Assembly: GCA_022316685.1 (NCBI GenBank)
Contig: JAKJHU010000364.1
Coordinates: 62,001-126,000 of the forward strand
Length of the DNA: 64,000 nt
Direction: 5' to 3'
Source of the DNA: Progne subis subis
Taxonomy: Eukaryota; Chordata; Aves; Passeriformes; Hirundinidae
Below are positions 34,730 through 45,499 of the stretch, one piece after another. How positions within the stretch are numbered: position 1 is the stretch's first letter; each line of letters opens with the position of its first letter. The notes beneath the pieces were generated by a model. The model saw only the letters and a list, made by a program, of their open reading frames with translations. It did no database searches and was not told the origin of the DNA. The position numbers and the translations under genes were made by a program.

Positions 34730-35231
34730 TGTTGTGGGTGAATTAAGTTGAATGGGACAGTTGTGGGTTGTTGTTCGGCCTGGGTTTGTGTTCGGAGTTT
34801 GGGTTTTTCATTTTGTGATGAGCGACCACCAGGGAGGAGCTGAGAGGGAGCAGGAAGGAGCTTCGGCCAGAGGAGTGATGTCATGGAGGACTGGATTGGC
34901 TCACGGCGGCAGCCAATCACTCAAGGGAGCTGCAAAATGATTGGACAGAAATGTGCCATCGGGTTGGACCAATCAGGACCCCTGGCTGGGAGCCAATGAG
35001 AAGAGAGATGATTTGGATCCACCTGGAGGCTATAAAAGGACTCCCCCAGGGAGGGGTGGGCTCCTCCACAGGTACTCGTGACCAAAGGGGTGCTCAGCGC
35101 TCCTGCTGTCTAATTCAAGTCTGCTTTGTCACTGGGGACCTTGGGCCCATCTCAGATCCCTGTTTCCAGTTGTTGTTTTCTTGAATAAAAAACCGGTTAA
35201 CCTAATGACGGTGACTGGTTCCTTTGTCACA
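34730..35231 (+). mobile_element. LTR family F with a well-preserved promoter
   Basis: Starts TGTTGTGGGTG and ends TTTGTCACA. It carries five CCAAT-type boxes within about 110 bases (34894-35000, both orientations), a TATA box CTATAAAAGG near 35031 and AATAAA near 35185. Downstream sequence TGTGGTGAGCACAGCC resembles the primer-binding region of ERV-1, suggesting this is a 5' LTR whose provirus is otherwise lost. No target duplication was found. Confidence 0.7.
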
Positions 35232-36441
35232 GCGGTGTGGTGAGCACAGCCACTGCAGGACTGTCCCACAGCCACCAGCAGCCCGGCACGGCCGGCACAG
35301 CTCCCGGGCCCTGCCGGCACAGCTGCCTTGCCCAAGGACAGCCCCTGTGCCGGCCGGGGCAGCTGCGCTGAGCAGCCCCAGCACGGGCAGGGTCCTCTCC
35401 TGCCCAGCCGGGCACTGCCCAGGGCCAAAGCCCACGGCACCCTCAGCCTCAGCCTGCCTCACCGGCCCTGCGGCCTCAGCCGGGCTCTGGGCCGGCAGCA
35501 GCAGCTCCCTGTTCACTGCTGGGGCTGGCAGCCTTCAGCCTCTCCCTGCTGGCTCGTGTCAGTCTCCGCCTGTCCTCAAGCTCTTCAGGGCAGCTGTGGC
35601 AAAAGTGGAGGCTCTGGAATTGGTTCCAAGGCCTGGCAGAGCTGCAGGCCCGGAGCCCTCTGTGCTCCCTGCTGGCCCCCTCCATCCCCTCAGCCCCACT
35701 GTCCCCCAGCAAAGCCCCGGCCCCCTTCAGTCTCTTCAGCCCCCCACTGTCCTCTCACCCCACTCAATCCCTTCTGACCCATCCCATCCCCTTAGAGCCA
35801 CCACCCATCTCAGCCTGTGCCACTTCCCTGTCACCTCAGTGCCACCATCGCCCTCTGCTCCCCCACAGCCCTCAGTCCTCCCAGCAGCTCAAGGTCACCG
35901 TCCCTGCAGCGTCAGCACCTCCTCAGCCCCCTCAGCCCCCTCAGTGTCACCGTCCTTCAGCAGCTCCTCAGGGGACAGGGCCTGGGGCCAGCGGCAGCTC
36001 CCAGCGCTCCAGGGACACCCGGGGCTGGAACTGCTGCTGCGCCTGGCCCGGCCAACAGCTCGGACCCAGCAGAGGGACAGGGGACAGACAGGGCACAGGG
36101 GAAAAACAAGAGGTGAAACAGACAGCCGAGAGGGGGCAGAGGTAAAAATGGCGCCTAGGCCTACACAGACATCAGTCCTATCCATGTGCATAAACTCACA
36201 GACCTATGCAGAGCATTGGCTTTGTGATGTCAGGGCTTGGTTGCCATGTGGTTGTGCTGACATCACAAGGTTGCCTTGGTGCACGGAAGGCCTCAGTGGT
36301 GTCAGAGCAGCTCTTGGGCTTGCTCAGTGCAGGAGCATCCTCCTGCTTGAGGCGTTTGTCAGCGGGCAGCTGCACACTGACAGGAGCCTTGTTTGTTCCT
36401 GTGCTCCAGCACACTCTGCAAACTTGCACAGCAGTGCCACA
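35232..36441 (+). other. CT- and proline-rich region, no gene recognised
   Basis: Low-complexity CCCTCAGCCCC-type sequence up to about 35990, then more complex sequence. One frame stays open across most of it but has no ATG for roughly the first 300 codons and resembles no known protein. It leads into the possible exon at 36442. Confidence 0.4.
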
Positions 36442-36520
36442 ATGATTGGGCAACTCGCTGCTGCAGTTTGCTCTGTCTATGGCATTACTTATTCCGGCTA
36501 TTACCTGACTCACCTGGCTC
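36442..36520 (+). CDS. Possible first coding exon, hydrophobic N-terminus
   Basis: ATG at 36442 opens MIGQLAAAVCSVYGITYSGY, followed by YLTHLA and a donor GTAAGT at 36521. The stretch could be a membrane anchor or signal. It is placed with the PAK-like exon downstream only by proximity. The phase does not join cleanly to the next candidate exon, so either an exon is missing or the gene is broken. Confidence 0.35.
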
Positions 36521-37372
36521 GTAAGTAGAGGTTTTCCCTGGGTATAACCTAAGCTGGCTTTTGTATGTCTTCCTGCTCTTTCTTCGTGACTCAGTTGATT
36601 TGGAATCAGAAAGGCCATTTGGGTTCCACTTGGGTAAAGCTGCTGTCAACACGTTCAGCTGAAAAGGGGGTGTCTGTAGCCAGGGCTCTGTGGGCAGCAC
36701 TTGCAAGGGAACCTGCAGGGTTCTGTTCCCTCCATGGGAGAGTCTGTGGCAGCAGGGTCTGACATTTCCCCCATTTGCTGGGTCAAGCAGGACAACTTTG
36801 AAAATGTGGAGTGGGAGACCTTGGAAGACCTTGTAAAATGCTTTGGTTGTCTCCAGTTTTCTCAAAGAATCTGGTTCATTTTCCCTTGCCCACTGCAGGT
36901 CACCTGAGACGTGTATTCAGAGGTGATGGTCCTGAGGGGAGTGAGAAAGGAACATTTGATGTTCCTGGTGTTTAAGAGTTGTGGAGCAAGCTGTGAGCTT
37001 GGCCTGTGGCAGTAGAGTGCACAGGGCCAGCTGAGTAGGCTGGAAGAAAATCCATTTCCATGTCTGCAGCAGCAGGAGCAAAGGCATCACTGGCTATTTC
37101 CTGATTTTCCGTTTCAGAGCTTTAAAAGAACTAAAAGCCCAGCTTTGCAGAGAGAATGCAGCTTCCTGATAGTAGTCAGGGGGAATATCTAATCCAGAGC
37201 AATTTGCAGTTCTGTTGAATCAGCCCATTTGAATTTAGTCTGAGTGACTTAGAATCCCATTGCTCTCAAAGCTGCTGATTTGTGCTTAGCAGAGGTGGTT
37301 CTAGAGCTGAATAGAAAAAAGGTTATAAATGATAGGTAGTGGCCTGTGTCTCACACTCCTGTCTGTCCACAG

Positions 37373-37495
37373 AGCACAGAACCAAGAGCAGACTCTCCTC
37401 TGGCTCCCTCTGCTCCTGGAGAAGAGGCCAAAGAGGAGCAAAATGACCACCAGCCTCCAGCTGTGCTCACACCACAGCCAGAACTTTCCAGGACA
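37373..37495 (+). CDS. Possible exon, acidic proline-rich segment
   Basis: Acceptor GTCTGTCCACAG and donor GTAAGT bound a 123-base open exon reading STEPRADSPLAPSAPGEEAK, then EEQNDHQPPAVLTPQPELSR. The acidic and proline-rich composition with PPAVLTPQPE resembles the spacer between the p21-binding region and the kinase domain of PAK proteins. Weak on its own, but the kinase-domain exon at 43301 supports it. Confidence 0.4.
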
Positions 37496-38679
37496 GTAAG
37501 TGCCAGTTTCTGGAGGGTGCTGTCTTGAGTGCAAGGCAGAGCTGCAAGTTTCTGAGCAGCCAGCACTTGCTGCTGGTGGCTGAGGATGCTGAGTGCTGGA
37601 GTCCTGCCAGCACCGAGTGATTCCCCTCAGCCAGTGGCACCTGGAAAATGGGCTGTGACCTGTCATGTTTAGGCCCCAGCTTGCTGGGATTCTGATCGGG
37701 GCCAGGCTGAAGCATGAAGGCTCCCTGTCTGCAGAGCAGGGAGCGTGTCAAAGACACTGCTCTCAGCCTTGTTGGATACATACAGGGGACACTGTGGTGT
37801 GCAGACACCTGTCCCCCTGCACAGACTTGCCAAGTAGCTACAGGCACAAAACATATTGATCTGACAGCACAAGCTCTTTGGGCTGGTTTGTCCCCACGAG
37901 CTTCTTGGGTGTGCTTACCTGGAGCATTTCAGAGACACACTGGAGACGTGGAGTTGCTGCTTGAAGTCCGGGATGTTGGTGCCTTTGTTGCCAGGTTGTT
38001 CTTTTGCCTCTTCAGGCAGGGCTGTCAGTAGCAGAGCTGACAGGTGCTCAGAGTCCACCTGTCTTTTGGCTTTTAATCAGCTGCTAAGAGATGGTTGTGT
38101 TGTCCATGAATCCATGGAGGACCACTCTTCTCTTGTGTGGCAAAAGACGCAAACTGCATAGTTCTGAGCCCTTCTTCTAGACAAAAACCAGAGACTGCAT
38201 GTGTCTGTTGATCCCTTTTGTTGGGAAGTCTGCAGCTTTGACAACTCCACTGGAGCCTGGAGGCCAGGGCAAAGCTGCAAGTCCTTGACTGCTGTCTCCT
38301 AATGCTAAGAACAGGAAGGACATCTTGAAATGGTGGATGAATCCAAGCCCTTGCATTCCAGCTGGTCCTCAGGGATCAGAGAGGCTGGGAGGGGCTGGGC
38401 TCCATTTGTGATTACAGCCACCTCAGCACGGTTGGTGTGGTCGAGTCCAAGAGAAGAACTTGCCCAAGCACAGATGCACAAAGAGTGCAGCTCCCAGTGC
38501 AGTGCTCGGGGTCTGATCACGTTCCCTAATGACCTACACACTCCAGATTCCCCAAGAGTGTGGTTTATTGAGGCAACGGGAGAGCAAGTTCAGGATTGCA
38601 GCTGATCAGGGCTACCAAGTGGTGAGGTGTAGTGACAGAAAGTATAGTAAGTAAGAGAAAGATTATAATAGTGAGATCT

Positions 38680-38710
38680 GTCTGTCTATCTGTCTATCTG
38701 TCTATCTATA
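38680..38710. repeat. TCTG/TCTA microsatellite
   Basis: About eight tetranucleotide units (TCTGTCTGTCTATCTG) in an intron-like stretch. Confidence 0.9.
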
Positions 38711-39569
38711 TGGATCTTCCTGGCTCTGCTCCAAGGCAATTGGATGTGCAAAGATCACCTAATGGGATCCTTTCTGGAGAGGATAGAGACACAGTCCATT
38801 GACCGATCCTGGGCAGGCAGAGATGTTTCACCTCCAGAGATGGTTGTTTTTTCCCCTCAGAGGTGTTTTCCTCCTCCAGCCTCTTCTGCCCTGAAGCCCC
38901 CTATTTATCCTAGAGGTTTCTGCCTTTCCTAGTGAAGTGGAACAATCTCATGTTCTAGTTGGGTTTTAGTGGCTTTGATCTCATGTGCATGAGAGAATTC
39001 TCAGTTGGCAGAAGAGGGAGAATCAACACCTTGGTCCCCCTCCATATACTGAGGTGGCCATAGATGGTCTGTGACCTCCATCAGAGGATCATCCTTATCT
39101 CCTGAATGACCAGGATTTCTGACAAGAGTGTAGATGTGAGAAAGGCAGGAATGGTGGTGCAGGCCTGAAGAGAACATGAACTCCACAAGTGTCTCTTCCA
39201 AGGAGTGAGCTCACACAAGAAGCCACCTGCAGAGCCAGGATGGAGCTGTGGGACAGGGCTGGGTTTCAGTCACTGCAGAAAGACAAACAGGACACAGCAG
39301 AGGCAGAGGGAGGCCCTCAGCAGACCCTTGAGAAATGCCACATGTTCCCTGTCAGCTTCCTAAGAGGCTGTTGGAGCTTCAGCCCCAGATGGAGCCTGGT
39401 GGTAGTGCCAGTGTCACTTTGGAATTCTGTGCCTCCCCCCAGGCAGAGAATGACCCAGGAGAGCAGCAGCACAGAGCTTTGGGAATGTGTGAGCCCAGCA
39501 GGCTTTGAATCTTGGCCCACAGATGTTGTATGGGAAGTTGAAAGCCATCTTCTCTTGCTTCCTGTGCAG

Positions 39570-39713
39570 GTCCCACTAGAGAAAGAGCACGAGCAGATTG
39601 CTTGCTCAGAGGTGCCATGACAGCCATGCCAGATTGAGGGAGAGCTGTTTCCAGCCAAAGAAGGGGAAAAGCAGCTCAGACAGCAGCTGGAAGAGCCCCA
39701 GGAGAATGGGCAG
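39570..39713 (+). pseudogene. Coiled-coil exon with an in-frame TGA
   Basis: Acceptor CTTCCTGTGCAG and donor GTAAGC bound 144 bases (48 codons, phase 0). It reads VPLEKEHEQIACSEVP, stop, QPCQIEGELFPAKEGEKQ, then LRQQLEEPQENGQ. The stop is TGA, probably from CGA by CpG decay. The heptad-like charged and leucine pattern fits a centrosomal or rootletin-type coiled coil. Confidence 0.5.
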
Positions 39714-39971
39714 GTAAGCCTGGCTGGCCAGGTGACAGAGTGAAGGGCAGGAAGAGGGGCATCAAATGGAGCTCTTGGCAGCGAGGAGGCCAGGAGTGCC
39801 ACAGGCACTGAAAGTACAGAGCCTTGGAATCTCCAGAGATCAGCAGTGGGACAGGAGGGTTCCAGTGGAAGCAGAAAGAAGTGGCAGAATGAATGTGATT
39901 TGGATGCTGAAAGAGGAAAAGCTGAGGCTGATGGCAGCTCCCAGTCACTTGCTCTGCATTTGTGTGTACAG

Positions 39972-40112
39972 AACATGGAAGCAGAGGCACAAGCAGAGCT
40001 GCCCAAAGCTCCGAGTGACATCATGGCAGTGAAGAGGAGCAACAAGGAAGACAGGAGAAGAACTCAAGACCTCTGGAACCTGCAGCAGCAGAGGGGCGAT
40101 CAACAAAACCAG
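39972..40112 (+). CDS. Coiled-coil exon
   Basis: Acceptor TTTGTGTGTACAG and donor GTGAGT bound 141 bases (47 codons, phase 0, open). It reads NMEAEAQAELPKAPSDIMAV, then KRSNKEDRRRTQDLWNLQQQ. Charged and helical, consistent with a coiled coil. It belongs with the neighbouring phase-0 exons; the parent gene is possibly related to CEP250/rootletin, unconfirmed. Confidence 0.5.
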
Positions 40113-40172
40113 GTGAGTGGAAGAGTGGCAGCCACTCCACTCCCAAAAGTTTCTGTCTCTTGTCCTTTACAG

Positions 40173-40310
40173 AACTCTGGTAAGAAGCTGCAAACCGAGC
40201 TGCAGAAAACTCAGGCTAGGATCAAGGCAAGGAAGAATCTTGATGAGAAGCTGCAGGAAAAACTGCAGAAAACTCAAGCTAGGATCAAGGCAGTGGACAA
40301 GAGGCTGGAG
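40173..40310 (+). CDS. Coiled-coil exon with internal repeat
   Basis: Acceptor TTGTCCTTTACAG, donor GTAGAA, 138 bases (46 codons, phase 0). It contains a repeated unit: KLQTELQKTQARIKA and KLQEKLQKTQARIKA, each a heptad-patterned helix. If the weak donor is not used the frame stays open to 40350. Confidence 0.5.
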
Positions 40311-40525
40311 GTAGAAACGGAAATTTCAAAGAGAAACAGAAGAGATAATTAATCTCCTCCTTGAGGAGCAAGAGGCTCTACAAAAACGACTGTGAGTGAA
40401 AGAGCAATGGCCACTGCTGTCTGTATCCATTGTGAATCTGGGGCTCTCCCTTTCCTCAGTCGATGACTCTTGGCTGACAGGGACAAGCTGGTACTGTCTG
40501 ACTGCTTTGTTCTCTTTGACTTGAG

Positions 40526-40740
40526 GTGGAAGTTTTGGCATCTCACCTGGCAGCTTGCAAAGATTTCCAGCAAGTGACTGGCAACAAGGAGCCTCAAAAT
40601 TCCTGTGAGGCACAGCAAGTGTCCCAAGCAGAAGCGCTGCTGGTTGAGCACGTTGTGAAGATGGTGGAGGAAAAGAGGACTCCGTGCAAGGAGGTAGAAC
40701 ATTTGAACAAGGAGCTGCAAGTGTGTCTGCAGCCCTTGGA
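40526..40740 (+). CDS. Coiled-coil exon (3' boundary unclear)
   Basis: After TTTGACTTGAG the frame reads VEVLASHLAACKDFQQVTGN and later EALLVEHVVKMVEEKRTPCK, EVEHLNKELQVCLQPL. A donor GTAGAA at 40694 would give 168 bases, again a multiple of three. Same gene as the three preceding exons. The acceptor is weak. Confidence 0.4.
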
Positions 40741-40876
40741 GGGGGAAAGAGTCCTTGGGAGAAAGTGGCATGTTCCTTTTGGCAGTGACCCTTCAGAAAA
40801 TCCATGCAAATGGATTTTGGAGAAAATGGAAATGAATCTGGCCATGAAGTCGAGTAAAACCAGCCTTTGGTTTTGA

Positions 40877-42434
40877 CCCATCCAGTCTGAGAAGTGGAAA
40901 TCAGAAAAAACCCATGGCAGAGCCCTGCATGCAGCTGACAGCATCTTCCTAAGGGCTTGCATTTGAAATGGGATCTCGGGCTCATCTCTGCCAGCCGCTT
41001 TTCTGACACAAACCCCTTTGTTCTCTGAAGATCTACACAGGCTCTTCTATTGAACCTGCAGCAGCAGCAGCTGCAGTGTCATCTAAAGGAGCCTTTTGCT
41101 GCCGGAGCTAAGAAGGGGAGCGCAGGCAGTTTGTTCATCTCCAGCACGGACAGAGCTGCTGCTCAGCACCAGGAGATGGAGGATGGAGGATGACTCCCTG
41201 CAGCTACGTCTGGTGTCTTTCTTATCTGAGGGACAGTGCATTGTGTGCATGTGTCAGCACAGCTGTACCAAAGGATCCTGCTCAGTTTGGTGGCACAGGG
41301 ACATTTAGGACTCCTCACAGGAAATGCTGTGCTCCAAGAGAGTGCTCTGGGTGTTGCTGCTGCCTCTGAGGGCAGCTTGGAGGGGCTTGGGTTTGCCTGA
41401 GCTTCCCTATCTGCTAAAGGCAGAAGCAGGGATTGTTCTTGCATCAGCAGAAGGCTGTTACCTTGCAAATGATCCAGGCAAGTCCTGTGTGCTAGTGGCC
41501 AAACTGGACAGAATAGTTAGAATTCCTAAATTCTCCTTAGACTCCTGACTTCTCACCAGTCACCAGAGCAAAAAAACTTCACAGAAATTGATTGCTTTGG
41601 CCTTTTGTCTCTTGCTTGTGGTTTTGTTTTTACTTTGGGGATTTTTTTCCTGGATTTTTTTGGGTAGAGTTTTCTTCTCCATCCTGAAGGAGCTCTTCTG
41701 CTCCCTGTGCCATTTTTATGATGGTTCTTTTTACGACTACTGCATCTACAGGGTTATTTGAATAAGAATATTTTATTTTTGTCAGTGAGAACTCTTTTGA
41801 AAGAACATCGGGGCTGGCTGTGCCTTCTTCCCATTGCTGGTCAGTGCTGGTGCTTGGGCTCTGCCAGCGTTGCTGTGGTGGCTGCCCTGCCCCTGAGGGC
41901 TGGTGTGACTGCAGAGGCTGGAGCCTTCCTTAGCTGGGAGAGTCCCACTGCAGCACGGAGCTGCCCCGAGGCAGCAGCAGCCCCTGGCCTGGGCCGGCTT
42001 CTGCATGGCCTGGGCTGGACTGCCGAGAGGGTCAGCATCTCCTCGGGGCAGCTGTCCGTGTCCCAGCGGCACTGAGGAGCACTGCTGTCCTTGTGCCCGT
42101 GCCCGCTGTGCCCAGCTGGGAAGATGGGCACGTGTGCGGTGCGGAGAGGGCGAGTGCAATGGCAGAGACTGATCCGTGCTGTTGGGGCAAGAGAAGCAGT
42201 GTGCTTCTTCACGTGGGGCACGGGCAAGGGCGTCCTGGAGCTCAGCCTGCTCATCAGGGGTGAGGGTCCTGATGCTGAGAGCCCCCTTGGGATTGGTTAT
42301 TGCATGAGCTGCTTTGGTTTACAAAGGGAAAGGCATTCCTTTGGCAAACTGCTGCAAGCTGGAGAAGATGTCCCTCCTCTCCTGGGAATGCATCTCCCTG
42401 TGCTTTGTTTTCTGTCAAGAGTTCTTTTCAAAGG
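40877..42434. other. Intron-like sequence, no gene recognised
   Basis: No exon or repeat family was identified with confidence between the coiled-coil exons and the solo LTR. Confidence 0.35.
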
Positions 42435-43108
42435 TGTCTTGGTTTGAAAAAGACAGGTGTCTGCTAAGGAGAGACAAGCTTCTCCAGGAAATAAGGAATT
42501 CAAATCTTTCCCTCCATGTTATTATAATTTAGAAGATTAAAAAAAAAACTTTCGGTCAGAGCTATGGGGAAAAGGAATAACAGTCTTTTACTAGTAAATA
42601 TAACAGGACAGACAAACAACAGCAGCACTTATAATAACAGTAAAACAGAACCAAGAACCCCGAGGGCAAACGGTGGAAAAGTCCGTCGCTGATGGCTGCA
42701 AGCTGGAAGCGATGGATTGTCCTCAGCAGGCAGGGGGTGCCCTGGCAGATGAAGTGGGCAGTGCCGGAGAAACCCTCAGCGGCTGGACCCCGGGCTGACC
42801 CAAAATCCAGCAGGACAGTGAAGAAACTCTGAATTCCTGGGCACTCCAACAGATGGTAGAATTCCCAGGACCAAACTTCTCCGTTAACCGTGGACTCCAG
42901 GCAGCCAGCAGTCCGCCCGATCTGTGCTCCCCAGAAGACTGAGAGCCGTGAGCCCACACCTCAGCTCTCCCGGGAGCCTCCTCCCTCCCCCTAAACCAAG
43001 TGATCACCTTCCTTTGTCAGGTTAAGCACCCCTTAACTACCACTACTTAAGTCTCCTAGCAACTCATGGTGGGGGGAAAAATTCTACAGGAGAACTTAAC
43101 CCTCAACA
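42435..43108 (+). mobile_element. Solo LTR family B (copy 2, intact)
   Basis: 674 bases, TGTCTTGGTTTG...CTCAACA, flanked by perfect AAAGG duplications at 42430-42434 and 43109-43113. It lacks the nested family C insertion present in copy 1 and so shows the empty site. It sits in the presumed intron upstream of the PAK-like exon. Confidence 0.95.
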
Positions 43109-43300
43109 AAAGGACTGTAGAAAACCAGTCTCTGTGCTGGCCTGCTTGTGCTGCAGAGCTGCCTGTCTTGTTGTGCTTGTTGTTGTTCCGCAGCTGACCA
43201 CAAAGGGCTCAGAGCCCCAGACAGTGGGGCTGCCTTTTGGATCTCTTGGATGATGGGATCTCTGCTTTACAGTGAGCATCTTCCATTTTGTTTCCCTCAG

Positions 43301-43364
43301 GGAAAATGGTGAACATGGAAAATCCCCAGAGGAGATACACTGAACTGGAAAATCTTGGCAGCGG
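43301..43364 (+). CDS. PAK-like serine/threonine kinase exon (start of kinase domain)
   Basis: Acceptor TTTGTTTCCCTCAG and donor GTGAGT bound 64 bases reading MVNMENPQRRYTELENLGSG. This fits the conserved segment entering the glycine-rich ATP loop of p21-activated kinases (a PKxxYTxxExIGxG-like pattern). No further kinase exons follow because ERV-2 begins 320 bases on. Together with 37373-37495 it suggests a truncated PAK3-like copy. Confidence 0.6.
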
Positions 43365-43685
43365 GTGAGTCCAACCACAGTTACTTCTACACAGTCCCAG
43401 GGCAGGTAATTTGCTGGTGGAATATCTATCAATTGTGAAGTCAGGCACGGTTAGTCTGCTCCATCGCTCAGTACCGGCCAGAATTTGGAAGTGTGGTCAG
43501 AAAGCATTGCCAGAGGACACTTGTATTTCATTGTCAGAAACAGAAACCTACCCCCTGTCACAGCAGTGAGAGAACAGTTCTCAGGGACATTTCTTCCCAA
43601 GAGTTTGCTGAAGGAAACAGTCTGTGGTCAGGATAAAAACTGCCCCATTTAGAAACTGAAATCCAGGATGAAAGAATCCACTGGC

Positions 43686-43861
43686 TGCTGCCTCCGCTGA
43701 GGCGTAGCGACCTGGTTCAGGAACAACACGGCAGCCACAGCCAGGCTGCTCGGGCCATCAGCTCACAGACACCAGTGTGGTGGACGGCAAATTGCGTTTA
43801 TTAACTGGTTACATGGAGTTATAAAACCTCTGTTTGCTACATCACATCCGTCTGCTTACGT
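43686..43861 (-). mobile_element. ERV-2 LTR fragment in inverted orientation
   Basis: A 176-base reverse complement of 43955-44130, covering the U3 end, TATA box, AATAAA and U5 end GAGGCAGCA. It stands head to head with the 5' LTR of ERV-2, with a 93-base loop between the arms that belongs to the plus-strand LTR. Confidence 0.9.
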
Positions 43862-44130
43862 CGGAAGATATCACGTTGTACGGGCAGACAGAACACCTCC
43901 TTCAACACTTAGTTGTTTAGTGTCCCTGATAAGGTAAGCAACACGTAACTTGTAACGTAAGCAGACGGATGTGATGTAGCAAACGGAGGTTTTATAACTC
44001 CATGTAACCAGTTAATAAACGCCATTAGCCATCCACCACACTGGTGTCTGTGAGCTGGTGGCCCGAGCAGCCTGGCTGTGGCTGCCGTGTCGTTCCTGAA
44101 CCAGGTCGCTACGCCTCAGCGGAGGCAGCA
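43862..44130 (+). mobile_element. 5' LTR of ERV-2, truncated
   Basis: Begins CGGAAGATATCACG, equal to base 25 of the 3' LTR. TATA-like GGTTTTATAAC near 43990, AATAAA near 44015, end GGAGGCAGCA. Confidence 0.88.
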
Positions 44131-44132
44131 AG

Positions 44133-44150
44133 TGGTGCCGAAACCCCGGG
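44133..44150 (+). other. Primer-binding site of ERV-2 (phenylalanine type)
   Basis: TGGTGCCGAAACCCCGGG starts two bases after the LTR. It is complementary to the 3' end of vertebrate tRNA-Phe except for one extra C. The LTR-to-site spacing is standard. Confidence 0.75.
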
Positions 44151-44248
44151 AGTCGCCCGGGAGATCGGGAGTCGCCTGCACGGGTGAACGACGGCCGAGC
44201 GGCGGGGCCAGCTCGGCGAGGGAGGACGCTCCCAGGACCCGGAGGAGG

Positions 44249-45100
44249 ATGGAAGCTCTCGTGAAGGTCGTATCTCAGATTCATAAACAGTGGGGAATTG
44301 ATTGTAAAGCAAAAGATTTTACCCTCGCAGTGACGAGGCTTTTGCAACTTAGTATCATTGATCGCCCGGTGGAAATTCTCCACCCAGATATTTGGGATCG
44401 GTGTACGAAAGCTCTAGCCGAGGAAGAGGAAACTATGTCTTCTGGGTCGGCAAAGTATCTTAAGTCATGGGGGAGGGTTGTGCAAGCTTTAAAAAGTGCT
44501 TTGCAGGAACAAGAGACCTGGAAAGCTGCACAAAATTGTCTAAAATTTATGCCGCAGCTCGGTGTAGGAGCTGCGACGCAAACTGTTTTAGAAGAAACTT
44601 TTTCAGAGGAAAATTTTAAAGGGGATTATCAGAGTGTAGAAAAATGCGGTCTGAAAGACAAAGACTCTGTTCAGACTGCTGATAAAGTTTGTCCTGGTGA
44701 CTGCGGAGGCTTGCAGGAGCAAAATCTTCCTTCAAAGCCTTCAAGTCCAGAGTTAGCTGCTGAAGAAAAAAATCAGGCAAAATTGTTTTATGATCGATTA
44801 GCTGAGGAAGCCAGGAATATTGCCAAAAATTCTGCCGGGGGGTTGCTGGTAGAAGGGGCTGAGGGGGGACCTCCACCCTATATGGCAGGAGATTGCAGTA
44901 AATCACCGGGAGAAAACAAGAATGTAACTAAATCGGAATATTGGCAGACAACCAAGAATCAGCAAACGAAGTTTTTACACGGTGTGTCTGCTGCCAACAG
45001 CTTGTTTGATAGCGCGGGCACACGCGAACAGAAGAAAGAGGGAATTAAACTAGTCGGAACACTTGCCAAAAAGGACATTCTTTTAAGGAACACAGTTTAA
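44249..45100 (+). pseudogene. ERV-2 gag, matrix part (long open frame)
   Basis: ATG at 44249 opens 283 codons. It begins MEALVKVVSQIHKQWGIDCK and continues with FTLAVTRLLQL and WGRVVQALKSAL, matching the N-terminal matrix layout of betaretroviral Gag; a PPPY late-domain motif (GGPPPYM) lies near 44870. The frame ends TAA before capsid, which is in another frame from about 45500, so Gag cannot be made whole. The frame continues upstream without a stop to 44078, but the betaretroviral start is the internal methionine. Confidence 0.75.
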
Positions 45101-45114
45101 AGGGGGGGAAGAAA

Positions 45115-45190
45115 GGGACGGCCCAGCCCTGAGAGAAAGGGGCAGGGGCCAGAGGGAAGGGACGGCCCAGCCCTTAGGGAAAGGGGCGGG
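45115..45190. repeat. Two-unit tandem repeat in ERV-2 gag
   Basis: GGGACGGCCCAGCCC followed by a purine-rich stretch occurs twice about 40 bases apart. Confidence 0.75.
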
Positions 45191-45499
45191 GCCCAGGAGC
45201 CCAACCAAACGGCTTCGGAGCCGGAAGCAGCCAGTCAGTCGACTTCGGCTCTGAATCGGACTCTAGCTGGGACGGGGACAGCCAGTCATCTGCTGCGGCT
45301 CTGGCTCCGGCTGGGACAGAGAAGAAGTAACAGTATATAAATCAGTAACAACAATGTTTCTACTCGGGTTGAGGGGAAGTCAGAAAAAGAACGAACTTCT
45401 CTCACAGACAGGAGGAAAAAAAAAGTCGCATGCGCCGATTGGGGTCCATCGGCCACACTGGCTTTTCAGTCCGAGTAGGGGGGGGGCAGGCGGAACCAG

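Noticed and set aside
35224..36528. 434-codon open frame from the LTR into the possible first exon
   Set aside because: The first roughly 300 codons have no ATG, the sequence is Pro/Ser-rich low complexity, and the frame starts inside an LTR. Only the last part from 36442 was kept as a candidate exon.
41050..41500. Possible further exon with a CAG repeat near 41057 (GCAGCAGCAGCAG)
   Set aside because: No open frame of useful length with matching splice sites and no resemblance to PAK or the coiled-coil exons.
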